From Prorocentrum cordatum (taxonomy: Eukaryota > Sar > Dinophyceae > Prorocentrales > Prorocentraceae): DNA of 64,000 nucleotides. The DNA lies in contig CAUYUJ010014349.1 in the NCBI GenBank assembly GCA_963575745.1, positions 484,881 through 548,880 of the forward strand, read 5' to 3'. Each line of letters begins with the position of its first letter. Positions within the stretch are counted from its first letter, which is position 1. The notes beneath the pieces were generated by a model, which worked only from the letters and a program-made list of their open reading frames with translations, did no database searches and was not told the origin of the DNA. The position numbers were made by a program, and so were the translations under genes. Of the stretch, positions 21,670 through 31,739 are shown piece after piece.

Positions 21670-22296
21670 TTAAGTTTGGCCTGTGATACGTTGCGCCCGT
21701 AAGGTTGATGTGTGTTTCAGCAATGCAGCCAGCATTTCATCACTGGCCGATTGAGGGTCCCTTCGAACCTCGAATTGTGTGCGTGTAAAGGACAGCGCGA
21801 GCCTTACCATGATTTGAGCACCCAACAGGACGAGCTGATCGTGAAGATCCAGCAGATGGAGGAACATTCCAGCGGCTCGAATCACTTTCGCGTACCCATC
21901 AGGCTGCTGCACCAGCCCGGCGAATCCTGCCTGAGAGCCACAACCTCTCGGCCAGATGTCGTTCATCGTTTCAGTCAATCCGCCAGCACATATTGTTCAT
22001 TGTTGGCCTGTGGTCATAATGCGAAGGGCCATGAGTGAAACTGTGAGTTCAAGGGGGTTCGCAGAAATGCACTCGGAATCGTACGCAAATGCCTCAAGGT
22101 GACGAGTTTGCAGGGCGCATATGTATAGCATGCGCCGATTGTTTACAATGAGTCGATCGCACAGTTTCGTCCCGATGTGCCGACTCATGAATTTTCTGAG
22201 GTCTCCGCAGACTTCTTCCATCGGTGCCGAGTTCGACCCGGTCCTCTTCCATCTGCTCCTGATCTTGCTCCTCCTCTCTTCATGTCCGTCCCCCAT
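21670..22296 (-). pseudogene. Unknown protein, one in-frame stop
   Basis: I do not recognise it. A single minus frame runs from 22,296 to 21,670 with one TGA at 21,997-21,999, giving about 99 + 109 codons. Unlike most frames here the residues are balanced and non-repetitive: MEEVCGDLRKFMSRHIGTKL, then LMALRIMTTGQQ before the stop, and GMFLHLLDLHDQLVLLGAQI after it. Two hydrophobic helices (around LHLLDLHDQLVLLGAQIMV) are possible. This could be a retroposed host cDNA or an unplaced piece of retroelement. There is no leader relic or intron signal nearby. It may also be chance, but a 208-codon frame with one stop is notable in moderate-GC sequence. Confidence 0.35.
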
Positions 22297-22379
22297 CCAC
22301 TCTTTCGCCTCCTCTTTTTCTCTCTCCTCCTCTTTAACGCCTCATCATTCTCCTGAACGATTCTTGGCGACTGGGGCCG

Positions 22380-22700
22380 ACCTGGAGCGTCGGAAGCCCC
22401 CCAAAGGCGGTCACGCTAGAAGCAGTAACACATCAACGGAAACAACTTATTTGAGCCTCTCAGGGCCATCTTGGGGGTCCTCTAGGATCCCTCTTGGGGC
22501 TTCTTGGGACCGCTTGGGCCGTCTAAAGGGCATCGAGTCCAGTCTTGGCATATTCTGGGGCCGTCTCGATGCCGTCTTGGACGCTCTTCGGCGTTTCTCG
22601 GGAAACCTTTGTGTTCTTCGCCCCAGAGGCCTACACGAGCAACCCTGGAAAAGGCCCAGAGAAAGCCAGAAGCGCAAAGGATTTCCGGAAGTTCCGTAGA
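22380..22700 (-). repeat. Composite CCAAGA array 2
   Basis: CTTGGG-type units at 22,450-22,700, with core A (CTGGAGCGTCGGAAG) at 22,382. Core B is not evident at the expected distance, which would fall upstream among coding-like TCC-rich bases. Confidence 0.7.
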
Positions 22701-22836
22701 ACCCACGAGCTTTCGAACTCTCAGGATTGCATGAGCCTTCGGGCATTCCATTACGTGCTGAAGGCACGGAGGGGGATTCAGAAATGCATAAATTTACAAA
22801 TTTGTTGAGTCAGCATGCTTGCCAGGTCCTACAGAT

Positions 22837-22850
22837 GCGGACGATTCTTG
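22837..22850 (+). other. Possible spliced-leader relic, partial
   Basis: ATTCTTGGCTCAAG shares the last 10 bases, TTGGCTCAAG, exactly with the dinoflagellate leader; the upstream half is diverged. It lies shortly upstream of the 5' part of a DIRS-like element, the same arrangement as at 2777. Confidence 0.4.
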
Positions 22851-23028
22851 GCTCAAGTTTCTGTTTTCGAGAGGCTTCCTTCATCCTTCGGGCGGCGCAT
22901 GCAAGCAGCAGCCCGCTGGGTCCTGTGGATGCTTGGCGAACGCTTTTAGAACATTTGGTCGCATGACCTCTCCTGCCTCCTGCCACTTCGACTTCAGCGG
23001 GCCCGAGCCTGGCGCCAGGCTGCTGTAG

Positions 23029-23262
23029 GTCCTCCGCGAGCAGCTGGCGCGCTGCGGGCCGGAGCACCTGCAGAGGGTGTCTTGCACTGTCTGCCCAGAC
23101 TGCGCTTGTCCGGCCTGCCCTGAGGTCGCGTCCCTGCAGCGGGACATCCTCCTCGCGAGTTTTGGCAGCTGCGCCGTGTTCGTTGCAGGCATTCTCGCCG
23201 TCTGCATCTTGTGGGCGTGCGGGGGCAGGACGCGTCGCACAGGGTGGGCGGCCCTGTCTTAG
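23029..23262 (+). pseudogene. DIRS-like Cys-rich ORF with membrane segment
   Basis: Open from just after a TAG at 23,026. The frame reads LREQLARCGPEHLQRVSCTV and then CPDCACPACPE, four cysteines in C-x2-C-x-C-x2-C spacing. This is followed by one hydrophobic helix (SCAVFVAGILAVCILWACGG, about 20 residues) and a basic end. No ATG lies in the open part, so the start is unknown. The same plan, CPPC plus one helix, occurs at 46.9-47.2 kb. I know this pairing as the first ORF of a dinoflagellate retroelement family; its role is unknown. Confidence 0.6.
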
Positions 23263-23340
23263 GGCCCGGGAGAGCCCGGGCAGGTGGTGAGGATGTCTGG
23301 ACCTCCTCTGCGAACTCGCCGTTCTCCCGCAGTCCAAGGA

Positions 23341-23734
23341 CGCGGTGAGGTTCAAGATGGCTACACGAGCTGGTGACGTGCTTCTGGTCAGATACGACCA
23401 GCACCTCTGGTGCGAGTGCGTGGTCTGCAGGTCGGACTTCGACATCTTCGTGCAGCAGTTGGACGCTTCCGACCTCGATTTGTCAGGGATCCGCTTCCCC
23501 AGCGCTCCCGAGGCAGGCGTCTTGGGCGTCAGCCGGGTGTGCGCTTTCAACCCGCGGCCCACCGCCGTGGAGAAGCAGGAGGGGCGGCAGCTGAGGGAGG
23601 CGGAACGCACGGCCCGCGGTTTGGGCTTTGCCGCGAAGTTTGGGCCAGCGGGCGGTGCGTCCGCTCTGGCCCTTGCGGCCGTGGCCGCGCGCTGCCGTGC
23701 CAGGGGGCTCCGTGGGAACCGCAGGGCCAGCTGA
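23341..23734 (+). pseudogene. DIRS-like second ORF (gag-position protein)
   Basis: The frame includes MATRAGDVLLVRYDQHLWCE, SDFDIFVQQLDASDLDLSGI and GVSRVCAFNPRPTAVEKQEG. The first ATG is at 23,357. The pattern (a WHER/WCEC strand, then DxDxYVExLD) matches the ORF at 47,161-47,400 (LWHERILLYP...PDLDMYIEWL). It sits where a gag would be; no zinc knuckle is seen. Length 130 codons, then a frameshift near 23,735. Function unknown. Confidence 0.55.
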
Positions 23735-24094
23735 TCCAGTGGCTGCAACGGCCGCGGCGGCGCCGGGGCCTGCGCGCATCGCGGGGCCGCACTTGGCCCT
23801 GGTGCTGGACGAACCCGCCGTGGGCCATCGCCTCGGGTTCGAGGTAACCTTGCCCGCGGCGCCGCGGGAGCGTTCGCCGTGAACGATTGGGCGTTGATGG
23901 CCTTGAACGGCCATATTCACGCCTGCCGCTTCCTGCACGCTGGGACTGACGTGGATCAGTCCGTGATGCAGCGACAAACCGAACTGGCTGTGGACAGGCG
24001 CGCGATGGTCATCGACCCCAGCGGGCGCCACCATCTCTTCACGCAGAGCGCGGCCGAGATGGTCAAGGATCCGGTCGTGAAGTTTTTTTTGTGA
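23735..24094 (+). pseudogene. DIRS-like gag-position region, continued
   Basis: Two frames: one reads HLALVLDEPAVGHRLGFEVT up to a TGA at 23,880, and the next, in the same frame directly after it, reads NDWALMALNGHIHACRFLHA, GTDVDQSVMQRQTELAVDRR and HLFTQSAAEMVKDPV. The GTDVD block and the F-x-x-A-AEM segment are what I recognise as conserved in this family. It ends at a TGA at 24,092. Confidence 0.55.
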
Positions 24095-24663
24095 CGGGCC
24101 TCGCGCGAGTGGGTACCCCGTGGTTGTCCCCACCGCGCGGGCTGGAGGCGGGGGCCTCGTGCATGAGCACGTCCGTTGCGTTGCAGATTCTGGCATCAAA
24201 GTCGCACGAACTTTTCGCGTACGAGCATCAGCTCTTGTCCAAGGCCCCTTCAGATCGGGACATCCGGGGACGGCCTCAACTTCAAGAGTCAGGGGATGGC
24301 CGAGCTCACTTTCCGAGCTCAACTTCAATGACCTGGGGATAGCAGCTGATCGAGGAGGCTTACGAGGAGAACCCCCAGAACCCGAGCTGTGGGGGCTGGG
24401 GGCATTACTTCGGCATCGAGGTGAAGAGCAGAGGAGCAGCGGCGCCGTCATGCCCCCCCCCGCAGCGGAATCACGTGGCCGACGAAATGTGCAACTGCGC
24501 CGCCATCGATGATGATCACCGCAAGGCGCGGCCAATCAGGGCAGGGAGAAAAACCCCGCCAAGGGCAACGGACGAAAGAAAAGCAGGTGGCCGAGGCCCC
24601 AGTGGTAACAGACCTTCGGCTTCCACCGCATGCCACAGCGATCTTCCGTCCAGTGATCGCTAA
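24095..24663 (+). pseudogene. DIRS-like pre-RT charged region, truncated
   Basis: Pieces in several frames: FAYEHQLLSKA near 24,215 (family motif YEHExLSK), QLIEEAYEENPQNPSCGGWG near 24,345, and HVADEMCNCAAIDDDHRKAR near 24,475 (family motif VAxELxxEAAIxKExRKARE). All occur in the order seen upstream of RT in such elements. RT itself does not follow; sequence after 24,663 is unrelated. Confidence 0.55.
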
Positions 24664-25661
24664 AAAGACGTTGCCCGGCCTCGACGAGTGCCGCCCAAGG
24701 TTCGTCGTCTACCGTCGCCAGGATGTCGGAGGCCTTGAGCAGATATGTTTATTGTTGTCTGATGTGTATCAGTATGTCCGTTGCCGTCCAGGGTTCAGCA
24801 GCCACGGCCCAAACTAATCACATCCCTTCGCTGAGCACTTTGCGTATGTGCCGATGGCGTTGGGGCTGCTGGTGTGGCTCGTCGTCGGCGCGGCGCTTGC
24901 CGCCGCCCGGAGAGTGCGGCCCGCTGGGCGAGGCGCTCGCGGTGCTGCTGCATCGTTGGCGCCTCGCTTTCAAGTCAAACCCGTATCTCCGTCTCAGTCT
25001 CTCTCTCTCTCTTGTTTTGCCTCGCTGACTGTCTCTCTCTCTTTTTCTATGTCACTCTCTCGCCCCATGTCTCTCCCGCTCTTTTTCTATATTGTTCTGG
25101 TTTTTGTTTATTGTTCCCTGCGTGCGCTCCTCGTGTTCACTTCTACTCTTGTGTCGTTCACAGCATTTTCTCGTCAAGCGTGGAAAGCGCGCTTCACTAC
25201 ACGCGGGGCAAGTCATCCGCACGAAGAAAACGGTTCTGAACGGTCTGAATTGGTGAGTTGGTCTTCTTCGGGGGGTGGCTCGATTTCGTGAGAAGTTCAG
25301 TGGGCAGGCGGTTGGAGTTTCCAGAATGTTCCGGAGGTTTCCAAATGGAGGCCCCCGGAGGATCATCAAAAGCGCCCCACAAACCTCGGCAGCCATGCTC
25401 CGAGCGACGCGGCGCAGAGGAGGACTCGCAAACGGAGGGTTGGGGGCGCGGGAGGAGGGAGGGGACGCACGTTCGGAGTCCCTGGCCCGGTTTCGGCCAG
25501 CACCGCAGGCGCGAATGGGGGAGCGTGTTTCCAGCGGCTCTTTTCCCAGACGGGGTGCGAAGGGGAAGGGACGAGGGAAACAAGTCTTTGGCGTTTTGGC
25601 AGTCAGGGGAGAGAGGTCCAGGTGACACCTGAGGTTCGTGGGAGCTCCTGTGAGGAAGGCA
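24664..25661. other. No gene recognised; CT-rich tract
   Basis: CTCTCT-rich bases at 24,990-25,080. Frames of 80-147 codons are Ser/Leu-rich or chance. 25,270-25,620 is purine-rich without motif. Confidence 0.45.
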
Positions 25662-25860
25662 TCATCATCATCGTAATAATATGAGTAATAACCATAAAAT
25701 GCGAAGACTACTACTTATACAAAAACGAATACTGATACGAATACTAAAAGTGCAATCATACGGCTAACAATGATATTATCAACACATAATAATAGTAGTA
25801 AGACTATTAAGAATAATAACACGAATAATGATAGTAATACGAGCAATACTAATCATAGGA
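25662..25860 (+). repeat. AT-rich island of AATA/ATACTA units
   Basis: About 200 bp of degenerate trinucleotide-like repeats (AATAATA, ATACTAA, ACGAATA), sharply AT-rich against the GC-rich surroundings, ending exactly at a family A element. Confidence 0.8.
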
Positions 25861-25861
25861 C

Positions 25862-26018
25862 GCATCAGCATAAACGTGGAGGTCCGTGCCGATTTCTCGA
25901 AACGGCGCTGGACCTCCGCAACGGCGCCTCCAGCGTTGCCCCTGGCATTCCGCCCGGCCGGAGGCGGGTCCAGCGCCGTGCCAAGAACTCCGTGCGAATT
26001 TCCGACCGTTTATGATGA
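25862..26018 (+). mobile_element. Family A inverted-repeat element, full copy
   Basis: Left arm GCATCAGCATAAACGTGGAG then GATTTCTCGAAACGGCGCTG; right arm on minus ATCATCATAAACGGTCGG then ACGGCGCTGGAC. The AT-rich island ends at its left border. About 157 bp; no coding capacity. Confidence 0.75.
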
Positions 26019-26904
26019 TTCCAGGTTGTCCTTTTCTATCTCTTCTATCGGGGGCGCCCGAGCCTAATGCGTAATCGGCTTGCTTTGGGTCGCGCGGGCG
26101 AGGCTGAAGTCCTTCGGGAACCCGCTCTACCTCCCTCTGCAGCAGGTTGGCGTCAACTACGATCCCCCAGGAGACGGCGCTCGGCGGGAGGCGCGACGAG
26201 AGCGAGGCCTCCTCCTCGTCCTCCTCTTTCGCTCTCCCTCTCTCTTTGGGCTCAAGGCCCCTCGGCGCTCCATAGGTCCCCGCTGGGCGGCGCGCGGCTC
26301 TCACACGCCTGTGCTGCGACGTAGCGCGGATCGCGTGGTGGTGCGAGGCGAGGTATCGCGGTGCGGCAGGGGGCGTCTTGCACGGGGCCCTCGCCACGCG
26401 GTCAACGATGCTGTTGATCTCGTCTCCGCGCTGCTGGAGCGTCAGGTGGCTGGGATCGGCGGCGCGCCCGGGGATGAAGGGAGGAGGAGCATGCCTCCTC
26501 AGGAGGCTGCGGCGCTTCGCAGACACCCTCCGACCTTTTGGAGAGTGTCCTGCGTCTTCGGAGGAGTCTCAGAATATTTGTCTCAAGGCCAGACGCTGGC
26601 CGAGCCTTCTGAGAAGGCGCCTCCTCCTCCCTCTCTCGGATCTCCGCCGGTGGGAACACGCTGACGGGAACGGCAGCGCGCTGCGTAGCGCGACCCTCCC
26701 TCGACGGGTAGGCGGCGTCTGCTCGGCGCAGCGGCGGAGGTTGTCGCGACGCTGGGCCTGTGGACGCAGGCCACAGGCCTCGATTCGCCCTGTGCTTAGG
26801 GGGGGCCCTCTCCCGTCGCACCTGGGTGGAGCCGAGGAGGCGTTTGCGAATACGCGCAAGTGGACGACCGCTGGAGGACTCGCGCAATGATCACGGCACA
26901 ATCC
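26019..26904. other. No gene recognised
   Basis: GC-rich. Frames of 160-225 codons overlap on both strands (26,080-26,664 plus; 26,526-25,849 minus) with no recognisable motif, and the minus one runs through the family A element. Confidence 0.4.
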
Positions 26905-27068
26905 ACCCCCAGACCCAGCCAGGACCCCTACTCCCGACCCCGTGATCCGGGGGGTTGTGGATGGGGGTGGGAGTGTTTTGGGGGTGCTCTTGGGAGCCAA
27001 AGGCCACCCTTACCTCCAGCCAGGACCCCATGTATCACCAGGTCGGGAGTGGTGGTCCTGGCTGGTGT
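26905..27068 (+). mobile_element. Family B inverted-repeat element
   Basis: Left arm at 26,916 begins CAGCCAGGACCCCTACTCCC, followed by GACCCCGTGATCC. The right arm read on minus from 27,065 begins CAGCCAGGACCACCACTCCC, followed by GACCTGGTGAT. Arms are about 42 bp around a 65-bp centre. A second copy with a similar left end is at 40,905. MITE-like by structure. Confidence 0.7.
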
Positions 27069-27089
27069 GTGCTGTGCTGTTCCCATGCA

Positions 27090-27640
27090 AAGCTCAGAGC
27101 AGCATACCGAGACCAAGGCAGCAGTGGGAAAGCCGCATTGGGAGGAGTCGCCATATACGCAGCCGGTCGAGGCGAAGCTGGGCAATGTCACCGCCGAGGA
27201 CCAGGTCATGCCCACGTTGGCCGCCAAATGGTGGTCAAGACGCAGTTGCCGCCACCCTCGGTGGAGACGGCGGCACATGCAGGGACCGAGGTCCGCGAGT
27301 TGCCGCAGCACGAGCTGGTTCACGTCAGGATGCAGTTGGCGGAGGCCGAGGCGAAGTACTAACACGGCGACCTCGAGAAGGCCCTGACAAATTCAATCTG
27401 GACCTCAAGGAGTGCATGGCGGAGCTGGGCGGCCTACAGACCGAGCGGATGAAGCTTGGCGCGGCCCTCAAGCAGTCGTGTGGCGAGGGGTTTCAGGTGA
27501 TGGGCGATCTGCGGCAGAAGGCCATCCTTGAGAACAAACTCGAGGCCGAGCGTGCGACGTAGTGGCAGGCAGAGGGTCGGGCAGAGGAGACCATGCAGAT
27601 GGTGCAGCAGGGAAAGGTTTTGATGTTCTTGACGCCTCGC
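27090..27640 (+). pseudogene. Coiled-coil-like protein fragment
   Basis: I do not recognise the family. One frame ends HVRMQLAEAEAKY before a TAA at 27,360; a second frame from about 27,385 reads FNLDLKECMAELGGLQTERM, ALKQSCGEGFQVM and AILENKLEAERAT before a TAG at 27,560. The same frame then continues WQAEGRAEETMQMVQQGK. The heptad-like Leu/Ala/Glu/Lys pattern over roughly 100 residues suggests a coiled coil. Two stops and one frame change make it a pseudogene. It could be a retroelement ORF1 or a retroposed host gene. Confidence 0.4.
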
Positions 27641-29039
27641 TTCTCCCCACCAGCCCATCCAAGAACGGACACCAGGCGAGTTGCCCTTATCATGGATGTG
27701 TAACATCTTGGTTGGGTGGTTGCCAACAGTGGTTGCCCGTCGTTGCCTGCGGCGCCTGTATGGTTTCATGCGTGCCTGGGGCAGCGGTGGTACAGTGTTT
27801 GCTTGTGGTTGCTCGCCGTGTTTGCGTTGGTTTGGGCGCGCGAACACCGACAACGAGGACAAGCAGGGGCAATCCTCCCTCCCCCCTTCCTGTATCCAAT
27901 GCGCTCTGCTCTATACCAACGCTGTCCGATCAAGGCAATGCAACATGAACATTGCACGAACACATCTTGTGGTTCGCCTCGCTAGAGCATTGCTCGAGCA
28001 TTAATGAGGACGCTTGAGGATGTATCCCTCCCTTCCGCTTCCCTCTTGCCTTCCCCAGGAGAACTTGACCCCCCGCAGCTGTTGTGCGGGGTCATGACGC
28101 CCATCGACCGGATAGTCACCCGCAGCTTCAAGGCCCTACGGCACTCCAGTGGAAGGAGGGGGCGACGAGGCGGGAGGAGAAGAATGAGGAGGTGAGAAAA
28201 CCAACACGGAGGAGGAGGAGAGGAGGACAAGGATATCGATGTCGGAGATCATATGTTGTTTGACCTTTGTCTAGCCACCTTTCCCAGGCGCCTCGTCGCC
28301 ACTGATGGATCCGCCTCGAACTTTTGATCAGAACGTACTCAGGGCTGGGGGATTGACGTCGAAGGGACGCAGGTCTTCGACGTCATAATTTTATAGTGCC
28401 GATGTTCAGGTCTTGGGGCCTGGGGCGATAGACCGGTATGTCGAGGCTTGGGGGACTCAGCAACACAAGTACCATGACTATTAACAGCCTCGGGATTAGG
28501 AGGAGGAGGATTCATCGCCGTCGCCGCTGTCCCGATTCTCTGGCCCTTCGGGGGTTGTTCCTTCGTCGCCAGGTCTGGATCCACTTTGTAAGGCTGGTCA
28601 AAAGGACCCAGGATAGGTCTAGACTTGGAGGAAGAGGTGAGAAGAAAGGTTTTGACGTATCATGTTTGCGTCAGCCTTCTGAAGGGCCATGGTTGACAGC
28701 GGGGGATCTTCCACCGCCCCGTTCGCCTTCGCTGGCGGCAGAGGGGCGCGCCAGCGCTTCGTGCGAGGGTGTCGGCGCTGCCTCTCGGGCCAAGGCACGC
28801 GCTTTACTCATCGTGCCCGTGCCCCCTCCCAGACGTCTGGAGGCGCGGTTTTCTCGAGACCTTCGGAGCTCTCGACCCATCAGCCAGCCTCCAGCAGACC
28901 CACATAGCGGCCAGCTGGCCTATTCGAATTGCTGTCAGTCCACCAGATATTGCGAAGGCCTTACGGCCGGTGCCGCCGACCCTGAAGACAGCGATCTGTC
29001 AGTGATGGTAAACAACCAGGCTAGGCTGGGGAACGGATC
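27641..29039. other. No gene recognised
   Basis: Mixed sequence. A 257-codon plus frame (28,438-29,211) ends inside the GGTCCTGGG repeat and has no motif. Short palindrome-like GCAGCTGTTGTGCGGGG lies near 28,075. Confidence 0.4.
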
Positions 29040-29250
29040 AACCGGGGGAGTCTGGACCGGGGAGGTCTGGACATTGGGGGTCTTGGGGGTCCTGGGGGTG
29101 AGGGTCCTGGAGGTACCAGGGGTCCGGGGTCCTGGGCGTCCTGGGAGTCCTGCGGGAGTCTGGGGGCCCTTGGGGTCCTGGGGGTCTTTGGTTCTGGGTT
29201 CCTGGGGGTAAGGGTCCTGGGGGTTCTGGAGTCCTGGAGGACTGCCGAGT
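29040..29250 (+). repeat. GGGTCCTGGGGGT degenerate array
   Basis: Units of 9-15 bp built from GGTCCTGG(G/A)GG. Frames on minus read Pro/Arg/Thr repeats. Confidence 0.8.
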
Positions 29251-29375
29251 TTCGGGATCCCAGTGGCTCCGTTCGGTTCCGCCAGTTCGGTTCGGCCAGT
29301 CCGGTTCGCCTGGTTGGCCGGTTCGGTTCCGCCTGTTTGGTTCGGCCGGTTCGGTTCGCGGGCCGGTTCGGTGAG
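29251..29375 (+). repeat. GGTTCGGCC degenerate array
   Basis: GGTTCGGCCAGTCCGGTTCG-type units of about 10 bp follow the previous array directly. Confidence 0.8.
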
Positions 29376-29749
29376 GAGGGATAGGATGAGGAGGACGATA
29401 AGGGAGGAGGATGCGGGGAAACGAATCGGAGGAAGGTGTGGAATACAGGGTAAGAGGGGGAGGAATAGGGAGAAGGAAGAGGAAGGAGGAGGAGGCCGAC
29501 GACCGCAGAGATTCGTGGATGCATCACCAGGCATGATTGCGTAACTCAGGCTCAGCGCCGAGCTGTTCCTAAGCGGAGGAGGAGGCAGACGAGGAGCCAG
29601 AGGAGGGGGAGCAAGGGAGGGGAGGAGGACAAGTTAGGTGCGCTCGCGTCAACATCTGACATCCTACCCCTCCCTCCCATCCCTTACCATGGCGCTGATT
29701 TTCTCTATCCGCGGACGCGTGTCGTAGCGGACCTGTGGCTCCGCGCGCG
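29376..29749. other. Purine-rich tract, no gene
   Basis: GGAGGA-rich at 29,376-29,500 and 29,572-29,635. Confidence 0.5.
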
Positions 29750-29977
29750 TGTGCGTAGTGGGTGGTAGTGCGTGTGCGTGCGTGCGTGTGTGCGTGGTTG
29801 TGGTTGTTGTGGTGGTGGTGGTGTGTATGTGTGTGTGTGTGCGTGTGTGCGCGTGTGCTGTGGTGTGACGTGGTGTGGCGTCTTGGTGGTTTGGTGGCGG
29901 GCCAGGTGCGTACGTGCGTGATGGCGGTGGTGGTGGTGGCGGTGGTGGTGGTGTGTGTGTGTGTGTGTGTGTGTCTG

Positions 29978-30025
<48 letters not shown>

Positions 30026-30230
30026 CGTCTGTATGTGTGTGTGCGTGCGTGTGTGCGTGCGTGCGTGTGTGTGTGTGTGCGCGCGTGTGATGTGGTGTGA
30101 CGCGGTGTAGCGTGGTGGTGGTGGGTGGGGTAGTGCGGTGGTGGTGGCGGTGCGCGGTGGTGGTGCGCGTGCGTGCGTGCGTGCGTTGGTAGGTGGAAGT
30201 GGCGGTGGGTGTGCGTGCGGCGGGGCGGGG
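29750..30230 (+). repeat. TG/GTGC-rich compound microsatellite
   Basis: About 480 bp of TG, TGCG and GGTGGTG repeats. Minus frames of up to 371 codons are His/Thr runs. Confidence 0.9.
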
Positions 30231-30597
30231 TGGTGCGGCGCGGTGGTGGCGGGCGGATGGGCGCGCGAGAAAGAGGCCCGCGCTGGGGCGCGAACGCCAT
30301 CCTGAACGACGGAGGCAAAACACCGATCCGAAAATGAGGCCCACGCTGCAGCGGGAGCACGATTCGGAACGATTCGGGAACAGAAATGAGGCCGGCGCCT
30401 CAGCGAGAGCAGCATTTTGAAAAAAAGGCAGGCGAAAACCCAACTCCGGGGAATCGTGTGTGTAAAAAAAACAGTACGCGGGGGGGGGGGGGGGCGAATA
30501 CGCAAAAGACGTCATCAAGGGAAGAGGGAGAGCAGTATTCATATTCAGTAATTGTGGGGGAGGAGGAGGAGGAGGTGGAGGAGGGGGCCGTTTTCGT
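30231..30597. other. No gene; partial repeat GAGCA(C/G)ATT and G-run
   Basis: Three related ~35-bp words (GCGCGAACGCCATCCTGAACG, then GAGCACGATTCGGAACG, then GAGCAGCATTTTGAA) lie at 30,290-30,420, and a 16-base G-run at 30,479-30,494. Confidence 0.45.
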
Positions 30598-31010
30598 GTC
30601 TCTTGGGGCATTTGTTGGGCCTCCAAGGAGCTTCTTGGGGCGGAAGGCTCGGATTTTTGGTTCGGGCTTTCCGTCTTGGGCCTCTCTTGTGGCACTTTTT
30701 GGGCCGTGTTGGTAGCGCTTCTTGGGAGCCTCTTGAGCCGTGTTGGGGCCTTCTTGGGGGCTTCTTGGACTGTCTTCAACGCCGTGAAGGCCGAAAAGTC
30801 GTATAGGCCAAAAGTGTACGTTTCCCGATGGGAAGTCCATGATTTGGGCCTCTCGGGAACGTCCTTGGGAGGCTCCGCGGCTACCTGGAGCCATCTCGGA
30901 AGCGTTCTTGGAAGCCTCCGTGGCTACTTGGAGACGTCTTGGCGCGATCTTCGAGCCTCTAGTAGGCTTTTTGGAAGCGATCTGGAGCCATCGAGGGCTA
31001 GATGAGCGAT
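30598..31010 (-). repeat. Composite CCAAGA array 3
   Basis: CTTGGG-type units. Core B (GGGGCGGAAGGCTC) is at 30,637; a diverged core A (GCCGAAAAGTCGTATAGG) is at 30,788, about 150 bp away. CTTGG units continue to 31,010. Confidence 0.75.
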
Positions 31011-31049
31011 CTTGGAGGTCATCTTCAGGGGGTGGGGGGGGGCTGCGTA

Positions 31050-31165
31050 TCTGACCCAGGACCTCCCTGGGGAGCTCCCCCGGGTCCTCCCCCGGGTCCC
31101 CCCTGGGTGCTCCCCCGGGTCCTCCCCCTGGTCCTTCCCCGGGACCCCCCCCGCCCGCGCCGGGG
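31050..31165 (+). repeat. CCCCCGGGTCCTC 15-bp tandem repeat
   Basis: About seven units of GGGTCCTCCCCC with GGGTGCTCC and GGTCCTTCC variants. Confidence 0.8.
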
Positions 31166-31506
31166 AAGGGATCAAAGGGAAGGGTCTTCCCTTCGACTCA
31201 AAGGCGACGTTGCTCAATTTCGGTTTGGACCGAAACGCTTGAGGAGGAGGCCCCGGAAAAGGAGAAGACGCTATGGGAAAAGGGAAAGGACGAGGACGAC
31301 GACGAAGAGGCAGACGGAGAAGCCTCTTCCACACGCCGACAAGGTCGGCGGATTTGGGATCCGGAGTTTTGTTTCCGAGGATGCATCGAGGGAGTTGGGC
31401 CCCGAATGCGACAGACCTTATGGGAAGTTGTGTCATGTATGTTTTGCGGCGTCCAGCCATGATGTCTTGCTGGGGTCCTGCGTAGGGTGGGGACTGTGCC
31501 CCCCCT
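31166..31506. other. No gene recognised
   Basis: Mixed sequence; the 246-codon plus frame 31,002-31,742 spans repeat, spacer and stem-loop and is not credible. Confidence 0.4.
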
Positions 31507-31710
31507 CCTGCGGGCAAGATTTGTGTGCATATTCATTGCGTTTTGGACTTTCTGGGAAGGGGTGCCAAAATGCCGAGGCGCAGTGGATATCGATAAACTT
31601 CCAGGCTCCAGGGACCAGATTTGTATCCATATCCACTGCACCTTTAGCTTCTCGGAAGGGAACCCGAACTCCGAAACGCAGTGGGTATGGATACACATCT
31701 TGCCCGCATG
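31507..31710. repeat. Tandem pair of long stem-loops
   Basis: Unit 1 (31,507-31,605) has arms around GTGCATATTCATTGCG and CGCAGTGGATATCGAT. Unit 2 (31,613-31,709) has arms TTTGTATCCATATCCACTGC and CGCAGTGGGTATGGATACAC. In addition the outer ends TGCGGGCAAGAT and ATCTTGCCCGCA are perfect inverse complements. Loops of about 38 bp carry (T/C)GG(G/A)AAGGG in both units. Confidence 0.75.
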
Positions 31711-31739
31711 ACACCCAGATGACTTGGCGTTGGCCTAAT

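Larger units (their letters stand above)
22880..24663 (+). mobile_element. DIRS-like element A, 5' part only
   Basis: Four successive broken frames match, in order and motif, the first part of the longer element at 46.7-51.9 kb: a Cys-rich/membrane ORF, a small D-x-D-x-YVE-type ORF, a D-V-D block, and a charged C-terminal region. RT, RNase H and recombinase are absent, so the copy is 3' truncated or interrupted near 24,660. Family placement is inferred from shared motifs with the second element and memory of dinoflagellate elements. Confidence 0.65.

Noticed and set aside
29569-30779. 263- and 371-codon minus frames
   Set aside because: His/Thr runs coded by the TG microsatellite.
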